Positions 1 to 4,111 of a DNA stretch of 5,904 nucleotides are shown in pieces (within the stretch, counting starts at the first letter, position 1; each line of letters opens with the position of its first letter). Both the position numbers and the translations under genes were made by a program. This DNA comes from Vicinamibacteria bacterium (GTDB taxonomy: Bacteria; Acidobacteriota; Vicinamibacteria; Fen-336; JAGNNV01). The notes beneath the pieces were generated by a model, which was not told the DNA's origin, made no database searches, and saw only the letters and a list, made by a program, of their open reading frames with translations. The DNA is taken from assembly GCA_016650185.1 (NCBI GenBank), contig JAENWE010000186.1:1-5904 (forward strand), in the 5' to 3' direction.

Positions 1-501
1 ACCGTGGACGGCGTGACGGAGAAAGCGCGTCGCGTAAAACTGGAAAGAGCGCCCCAGGTCTTTCGCGATATTCGACTGGGCCCGATCGAACAGGTCCCTT
101 CGGAGCAGGCGGGGGACACTCTCATCCGCGACCGTCACGGGCAGTGGACGTACCAGTTCGCGGTCACGGTCGACGACCTCGATCAGGGGGTTGATCTGGT
201 GATTCGCGGCGAGGACCTTCTGACCTCTACGGGGAGGCAAATCCAACTCTCGCAGCTCCTCGGAAGGCAGACGCCGGCCTCTTTCCTGCATCATCCCCTC
301 CTAAGGCATGAAGGCGGCCAGAAGCTCTCAAAGTCGAACCACGAAACGGGCATTCGTGAGCTTCGCGCCGCCGGTTGGACGGTGGAAGGCCTGCTGGGGC
401 AGGCGGGGTTGGCGCTCGGGCTGACCACCGCGGAGCCCCTCGCCTTTTCGGATCTCGTGGACCGGATTCGAAGGGAGTCTCCCGCGGGCGTCGAGGGGTG
501 A
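1..501 (+). CDS. gluQ: Glutamyl-Q tRNA(Asp) synthetase, C-terminal part (5' end outside window)
   Basis: GluQ enzymes activate glutamate and attach it to the queuosine base at the wobble position of tRNA(Asp) in the cytoplasm. The frame is open from the first base of the window, so the gene starts upstream; 166 codons are visible before the TGA at 499-501. Visible features are the class I synthetase segment LIRDRHGQWTYQFAV, then VDDLDQGVDLVIRGEDLL with the conserved RGEDLL block, TGRQIQL, and the ATP-binding KMSKS-type signature KLSKS at 322-336. Only about 55 residues follow this signature, so the anticodon-binding domain of full glutamyl-tRNA synthetase (GltX) is absent, which favours GluQ. 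The N-terminal HIGH motif and the zinc cysteines must lie upstream and cannot be checked. The neighbouring gene is convergent. Family call is confident; GluQ over a truncated GltX is likely. Confidence 0.88.
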   Translation, partial: TVDGVTEKARRVKLERAPQVFRDIRLGPIEQVPSEQAGDTLIRDRHGQWTYQFAVTVDDLDQGVDLVIRGEDLLTSTGRQIQLSQLLGRQTPASFLHHPLLRHEGGQKLSKSNHETGIRELRAAGWTVEGLLGQAGLALGLTTAEPLAFSDLVDRIRRESPAGVEG

Positions 502-519
502 AACGTCGCCCTGGCGTTT
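501..519 (+). terminator. Candidate terminator hairpin between convergent genes
   Basis: Starting at the last base of the gluQ stop codon, AAACGTC (501-507) can pair with GGCGTTT (513-519) around a GCCCT loop, giving a 7-bp stem with one G-U wobble. The stem ends in a short T-rich run (TTTCTCT, 517-523). It occupies nearly all of the 20-bp gap between gluQ and the esterase stop. Read on the minus strand, the wobble pair becomes an A-C mismatch, so it would work better for gluQ than for the esterase. The U tract is short and the stem AT-rich at its base, so this is a modest candidate. Confidence 0.4.
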
Positions 520-521
520 CT

Positions 522-1427
522 CTACGGGTTTGCGACCTTGCTCTTCAGGAAGCCGAGGCTCTTGGCCAGGACCGATTTCACGAAGTCGTACCCGTGGTCT
601 CCCGGAGAGATGGAGAATTCATGGGCGATCTTGCGAGCCTCCAGGATCTTGTGCAGCGCTTCGTTCCCCGCGAACAGACCGTACCTGTCCTGTGCGCCGC
701 AGTCGAAGTACAGGAACGGCACTTTGCCGGCGTCGACGGTCTTCGCCAGCTCGAGAGGGTCGTCGGCCCTCCAGACCGCGGGATCGACCGGCTCCCCGAA
801 AACCCCGGTGAAGGCCCGCATCTGGCCTCCCCGCGCGCCCGCCTCAACGGTCGGAATCTGGGTCAGAAGCATGGCCGAGTGGGTGGCGACCGCGCCAAAT
901 ACCCCGGGTTGCGAAAAGGCGATGTTCAGCGCGCCGTAACCCCCCATCGATATCCCCAGCAGAGCCCGGCCTTCACGCTTGGCGATGGTCCGGTAGTTCT
1001 TGTCCACATGCTCGACCAGATCCCGGGTCACCAGATCCTGGTACTTGCCTTTGCCGGAGTTCACAAAAAGGTTGTTCCCCCCGTCGACCGTGACCACGAT
1101 GGCGTTCAGGGCCACCCCTGATTTCACCAGATCATCGTAGAGGGGGGCCAGGCCCCTGCGTTCCCAGAAAGCCGAGTTCTCGAACATCCCATGGAGCGCG
1201 TAGATCACGGGGTATGAGGCCTTGCCGGCTTCGTAGTCGGCGGGAAGATAGGCAACATAGGTGACCGTGGTCCCAAGCGACTTCGCTTCGAACGTTCGCG
1301 CCCTCTCAGACGCGGGCATGCTGCGGGGTCCCAAGCCGCCCTGTGCGCCTGGAGGCGGACCCTGGGCCATGGCAGTTGTGGAGATGAACACGGCCGCGAC
1401 CGCGGCCTGGATGTGCGATGTCTTCAT
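522..1427 (-). CDS. Secreted alpha/beta-hydrolase esterase (esterase D / PF00756-like)
   Basis: A 301-residue serine hydrolase expected to cleave carboxylic esters outside the cytoplasm; substrate unknown. Residues 1-21 look like a Sec signal peptide (MKTSHIQ, hydrophobic core, then AMA before Q22). A Pro/Gly-rich linker follows to about residue 35. The hydrolase domain shows the oxyanion-hole region YALHGMF (76-82), the VVTVDGGNNLFVNS strand-loop typical of this family (111-124), and the nucleophile elbow GISMGG with Ser160. The probable acid is in FDCGAQDRYG (Asp247, or Asp242), and the probable catalytic His278 is in PGDHGYDF. Length fits the esterase D/feruloyl-esterase-like group. The start is supported by AGGA five bases before the ATG. 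It lies 6 bp downstream of the uracil-DNA glycosylase gene, probably in one transcript. Alternatives within the family include acetyl-xylan or feruloyl esterases and S-formylglutathione hydrolase relatives; the signal peptide argues against the last. Confidence 0.9.
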   Translation of the reverse strand: MKTSHIQAAVAAVFISTTAMAQGPPPGAQGGLGPRSMPASERARTFEAKSLGTTVTYVAYLPADYEAGKASYPVIYALHGMFENSAFWERRGLAPLYDDLVKSGVALNAIVVTVDGGNNLFVNSGKGKYQDLVTRDLVEHVDKNYRTIAKREGRALLGISMGGYGALNIAFSQPGVFGAVATHSAMLLTQIPTVEAGARGGQMRAFTGVFGEPVDPAVWRADDPLELAKTVDAGKVPFLYFDCGAQDRYGLFAGNEALHKILEARKIAHEFSISPGDHGYDFVKSVLAKSLGFLKSKVANP

Positions 1428-1431
1428 GTTG

Positions 1432-1435
1432 TCCT
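1432..1435 (-). promoter_or_regulatory. Shine-Dalgarno of the esterase, inside the upstream stop codon
   Basis: Read on the minus strand, the sequence is CCCTAGGACAACATG. The AGGA ribosome-binding core begins in the TAG stop of the upstream glycosylase and sits five bases before the esterase ATG. This fixes the esterase start and suggests that ribosomes finishing the first gene can re-initiate on the second. Confidence 0.65.
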
Positions 1436-2141
1436 AGGGTCTGTTGAGAAAGCGTTGGATGTCCTTGAGCACGGCGTCGAGCATGGGCGCGGTCAGTGTT
1501 CCCGTGAAAGTGTTGCGCTGGGAAGGATGGTACGAGATGAAGATCCTCCTTGTCTCGGCCGTCACCGGCGAAAGAGGCAGATCATGGGAGAGGCCGTGGC
1601 CGAACGGGAACCTCCGTTTCTTCTCCACCACGCCCTCCGCCCTGAGTACGGCCACCAGGGCGTCGAGCGCGAACTTGCCCAAGGCCAGGAACGCTCGGGG
1701 CTGGAGCAGCCGCATCTCACGGACGAGGTAGGGGCGGCAGGCCAGGGTCTCCGAGGGTTCCGGCTTGTTCGCGGGAGGGGCGCAGCGAACCGCGGCCAGG
1801 ATGTAGGCGTCACGCATGGCGAGAGAGTCATCGCGCCAGGCCGAGGTTCCCTGGTTCGCGAAGTCTGCTCGATGCAGAGCCGGGAACAGGAAGTCACCCG
1901 AGGGATCCCCGGTGAACACCCGGCCGGTTCGATTGCCGCCGTTCGCGGCCGGGGCCAGGCCCACGATCATCAGGCGAGCCTTCGCATCGCCGAAACCAGG
2001 CACCGGCCGGCCCCAGTAGGTCTGGTCCCTATAGCGCGCGACCTTGACCGTGGCCGCATGGGCGCACCACCGGCGGAGACGCGGGCACCTCTGGCAGCCC
2101 ACGATCTCATCGCGGATCTTGGAAAGCGAATCCGGTTCCAT
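1434..2141 (-). CDS. udgB: Family 5 (UDGb-type) uracil-DNA glycosylase with Fe-S cluster
   Basis: Removes uracil, and in this family often other deaminated bases such as hypoxanthine, from DNA to start base-excision repair. Numbering from the ATG at 2141 (235 aa), there are four cysteines in the pattern expected for the [4Fe-4S] cluster of family 4/5 enzymes: Cys16 and Cys19 (CQRC), Cys120 and Cys135. Motif 1 is GLAPAANGGNRTGR (61-74), then FTGDPSGDFLF. The alanine in GLAPA, where family 4 has GEAPG, marks family 5. Motif 2 is YHPSQRNTFTG (204-214). The frame stays open upstream to a TTG at 2219 (261 aa), but the family normally begins shortly before the CxxC, so the ATG is preferred; its Shine-Dalgarno (GAG) is weak. 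It is the first gene of a two-gene minus-strand unit with the esterase. Confidence 0.9.
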   Translation of the reverse strand: MEPDSLSKIRDEIVGCQRCPRLRRWCAHAATVKVARYRDQTYWGRPVPGFGDAKARLMIVGLAPAANGGNRTGRVFTGDPSGDFLFPALHRADFANQGTSAWRDDSLAMRDAYILAAVRCAPPANKPEPSETLACRPYLVREMRLLQPRAFLALGKFALDALVAVLRAEGVVEKKRRFPFGHGLSHDLPLSPVTAETRRIFISYHPSQRNTFTGTLTAPMLDAVLKDIQRFLNRP

Positions 2142-2331
2142 CACGCTCAAATGTAACTCGTGAACCTCGAGCCGGGCGAATGGCTCACATCTGAGAGAAT
2201 TCACTCTGAGCGCAGCCAACCGTCTGCGCCAAGCGTTCCGCGCGAATCACCAGAGGGAGGCGCCTCATGATTTCTTTGACCCGGCGGATCAGGCCCACTT
2301 CTCTTCCTCTTCAAGTCAGGACAAGGCACCC
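2142..2331. promoter_or_regulatory. Divergent intergenic region (promoters of both units expected here)
   Basis: This 190-bp stretch separates the glycosylase start (minus) from the acyl-CoA dehydrogenase start (plus), so both promoters should lie here. I see TTGACC at 2276-2281 as a possible -35 element for the plus strand, but no convincing -10 at the right distance. A short inverted repeat GAGCC/GGCTC occurs at 2169-2173 and 2182-2186. A GAATTC core sits in GAGAGAATTCACTCTGAG around 2193-2210 with only imperfect flanking symmetry. No promoter can be assigned with confidence by eye. Confidence 0.5.
2257..2266. repeat. Perfect 10-bp palindrome GAGGCGCCTC
   Basis: GAGGCGCCTC equals its own reverse complement. 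Its left half is part of the strong purine-rich Shine-Dalgarno GAGGGAGG (2253-2260), and its right edge abuts an ATG at 2267. It could be a small operator or chance in GC-rich DNA; on RNA it is too short to form a useful hairpin because there is no loop. Confidence 0.35.
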
Positions 2332-2359
2332 ATGGCCGACCATCGATCGCTTCCCTTGA
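2267..2359 (+). CDS. Possible 30-codon leader ORF overlapping the dehydrogenase start
   Basis: An ATG at 2267 follows GAGGGAGG with a 6-base spacer, a better ribosome-binding site than that of any annotated gene in the window. The frame reads MISLTRRIRP..., is rich in Arg, Pro, Leu and Thr, and ends at TGA 2357-2359, 28 bases inside the dehydrogenase gene in another frame. It has no recognised domain. It could be a translated leader that couples to or attenuates the downstream gene, or a chance frame. It is not an N-terminal extension of the dehydrogenase: that frame has no start codon in this stretch. Confidence 0.25.
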   Translation: MISLTRRIRPTSLPLQVRTRHPWPTIDRFP

Positions 2360-3498
2360 CCGACCTCTCTGAGGACGAGAAACTCTTTCAAGACACCGTC
2401 CGCAGCTTCGCCGAAGAGCGCATTCGCCCTCTGGTGTCCAAGATGGACCAGGAGGCGAGCATGCCTCGCGACCTCATCGACGCCTGTTTCGATCTGGGTC
2501 TCATGGGCATCGAGATCCCCGAGGCCCTCGGGGGGGCGGCCTCGACCTTCTTCATGTCCGTCCTGGTGGTTGAGGAACTTGCCCGGGTGGACGCCTCGGT
2601 GGCGGTTCTGGTCGATGTTCAGAACACTCTCTTCAACAACGCCTTGTTGCGCTGGGGGAGCGAAGCTCAAAAGGCGAAGTATTTCCCGAAGCTATCCACG
2701 AAATGGGTGGGTGCTTACGCCCTTTCCGAGGCGGGCTCCGGGTCCGATGCTTTCGCCCTCGCCTGCAAGGCCGCGGACAAGGGCGACCACTACGAACTGA
2801 CCGGGCAGAAACTCTGGATCACCAACGCCAACGAAGCCGAGCTCTTCATCGTGCTCGCAAACGCCGACCCGAGCAAGGGGTACAAGGGCATCACCGCGTT
2901 CCTGGTTGAGAGGGGAACGCCCGGCTTCAGCATCGGAAAGAAGGAAGACAAGCTGGGCATCCGCGCCTCCTCCACCTGCGAACTCATCTTTGAAGATTGC
3001 CAGATCTCGAAGGACAACGTTCTGGGCGAAGTCGGCAAGGGCTACAAGATCGCCATCGAGACCCTGAACGAGGGCCGCATCGGCATCGCCTCCCAGATGG
3101 TGGGGGTGGCTCAGGGCGCCTATGAGCACGCGCTCAAGTACGCGCAAGAACGCAAGCAGTTCGGCAAGGAGATCTCCGAGTTTCAGGCCGTCCAGTTCGA
3201 ACTCGCGAACATGGCCATGCAGATCGAAGGCGCGCGTCTGCTGACCTACAACGCGGCGCGGCTGCGCGATGTCGGGTCGCCTTTCATCAAGGAAGCGGCC
3301 ATGGCCAAGCTCTTCGCATCCCGGGTCGCCGAGTACGTCACCTCCAAAGCGATCGAGATCTTCGGGGGCAACGGCTTCACCAAGGAATACCCGGTCGAGA
3401 AATACTATCGGGATCAGAAGGTCGGCCAGATTTACGAAGGGACGTCGAACATGCAGCTCATGGTGATCGCCAAGCAGATCCTCGGGAAGATGGCATGA
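2332..3498 (+). CDS. Short/branched-chain acyl-CoA dehydrogenase (ACADSB-like)
   Basis: An FAD flavoprotein that introduces the alpha-beta double bond into acyl-CoA and passes electrons to electron-transfer flavoprotein. At 388 aa it has the family's normal length and full fold: N-terminal helical domain (about 10-125), beta domain (about 126-240), C-terminal helical domain (about 241-385). Signature 1 is ALSEAGSGSDAFA (130-142), WIT contacting flavin is at 162-164, and the FAD-binding arginine region QERKQFGKE is at 272-280. Signature 2 runs from Glu342 through GGNG (345-348) to Asp361. Glu369 in YEGTSN is the expected catalytic base, in the position used by short-chain and SBCAD enzymes. 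From memory, stretches such as ARLLTYNAAR, PFIKEA, LNEGRIGIA and YKGIT closely match human ACADSB, suggesting 2-methylbutyryl-CoA or isobutyryl-CoA from isoleucine/valine breakdown; butyryl-CoA remains possible. The ATG has AAGG five bases upstream. It overlaps the next gene by 4 bp. Confidence 0.95.
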   Translation: MADHRSLPLTDLSEDEKLFQDTVRSFAEERIRPLVSKMDQEASMPRDLIDACFDLGLMGIEIPEALGGAASTFFMSVLVVEELARVDASVAVLVDVQNTLFNNALLRWGSEAQKAKYFPKLSTKWVGAYALSEAGSGSDAFALACKAADKGDHYELTGQKLWITNANEAELFIVLANADPSKGYKGITAFLVERGTPGFSIGKKEDKLGIRASSTCELIFEDCQISKDNVLGEVGKGYKIAIETLNEGRIGIASQMVGVAQGAYEHALKYAQERKQFGKEISEFQAVQFELANMAMQIEGARLLTYNAARLRDVGSPFIKEAAMAKLFASRVAEYVTSKAIEIFGGNGFTKEYPVEKYYRDQKVGQIYEGTSNMQLMVIAKQILGKMA

Positions 3499-4106
3499 GT
3501 CTGCTTTCCCTGACCTCTCAGGCCCTGCTGGACCGGTTCGCCTCTCAGGATCCGACGCCGGGGGGAGGCTCGGCGGCTGCCCTGGCCGGCGCGCTCGCAG
3601 GGGCTCTCGTCGAAATGGTGGCCGGGCTGCCGAAATCCCGTACCGGCGTTCCGGAAGAGCGCGAGAAGCTGGACGCCGCGAAGGCGTCGGCGGAAAAGGC
3701 CGGTGCGCGCCTGCGCCAGCTTGTCGATCTCGACACCGATGCCTACAACGCGGTGACCGCGGCCTATCGCCTCCCCAAGGCCACCGACGAAGAGAAAGCC
3801 GTGCGCAAGCAGGCGATCGCGGCCGCCATGAGACAGGCCACCGAAGTGCCTCTGGAAACCTGTGAACGAACCTCCGAAGTCCTCCGCGCCGCGGCGCAGG
3901 CGCTGGCTCACGGAAACCCGAATGCGGCGAGCGACGCGCGGACGGCCATGGCTTTGTGCCGGGCCGCGCTGGATGCGGGCGCTGAGAACGTACGCGCCAA
4001 CGTAGGTTCTCCCTCCCTCGCCGCCGAAGCTCCGCTCTTCCTGGCTCGCCTCGAGACGATTCGCGCCCCCCTCGAATCGATGCTCGCCAATCCAAGCCGA
4101 AAGTAG
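3495..4106 (+). CDS. Stand-alone cyclodeaminase/cyclohydrolase family protein (FTCD C-terminal domain-like)
   Basis: A 203-residue all-helical protein of the formiminotransferase-cyclodeaminase C-domain family (PF04961). Members convert formimino-THF to methenyl-THF with ammonia release, or act as methenyl-THF cyclohydrolases (FchA type); the sequence alone does not decide which. Hallmarks are the N-terminal folate-site loop DPTPGGGSAAALAGALAGAL (19-38), the DLDTDAYNAVTAAYRLPK segment (78-95), VPLETCE (118-124) and GNPNAASDA (140-148). The length matches stand-alone bacterial members. No formiminotransferase domain is fused or present nearby, so a role in histidine degradation is not supported locally. 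Its ATG overlaps the dehydrogenase TGA (ATGA, 3495-3498), implying translational coupling, and it lies 5 bp before the peptidase gene. Probably cytoplasmic: no signal peptide. Confidence 0.9.
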   Translation: MSLLSLTSQALLDRFASQDPTPGGGSAAALAGALAGALVEMVAGLPKSRTGVPEEREKLDAAKASAEKAGARLRQLVDLDTDAYNAVTAAYRLPKATDEEKAVRKQAIAAAMRQATEVPLETCERTSEVLRAAAQALAHGNPNAASDARTAMALCRAALDAGAENVRANVGSPSLAAEAPLFLARLETIRAPLESMLANPSRK

Positions 4107-4111
4107 GTCCC

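Noticed and set aside
1..501. A truncated full-length glutamyl-tRNA synthetase (gltX).
   Set aside because: The frame ends about 55 residues after KLSKS with no anticodon-binding domain and no sign of a frameshift, which is the GluQ architecture.
375..1121. A 248-codon plus-strand frame overlapping the gluQ end and the esterase.
   Set aside because: It spans the ends of two convergent real genes in the wrong frame or strand and shows no domain.
1413..2156. A 247-codon plus-strand frame opposite the uracil-DNA glycosylase.
   Set aside because: The minus strand has the Fe-S cysteines and both glycosylase motifs; the plus-strand translation is Arg/Gly-rich noise.
2169..2186. Inverted repeat GAGCC/GGCTC in the divergent region.
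   Set aside because: A 5-bp stem with an 8-base loop is within chance expectation for GC-rich DNA and has no supporting context.
2142..2219. N-terminal extension of the glycosylase to a TTG start at 2219 (261 aa).
   Set aside because: The extra 26 residues are not expected before the CxxC of the family, and TTG is a weaker choice than the ATG at 2141. Not excluded outright.
2276..2304. TTGACC as a -35 box for the plus-strand operon.
   Set aside because: No acceptable -10 hexamer lies 16-18 bases downstream (the region reads CTTCTCTTCC), so no promoter is called.
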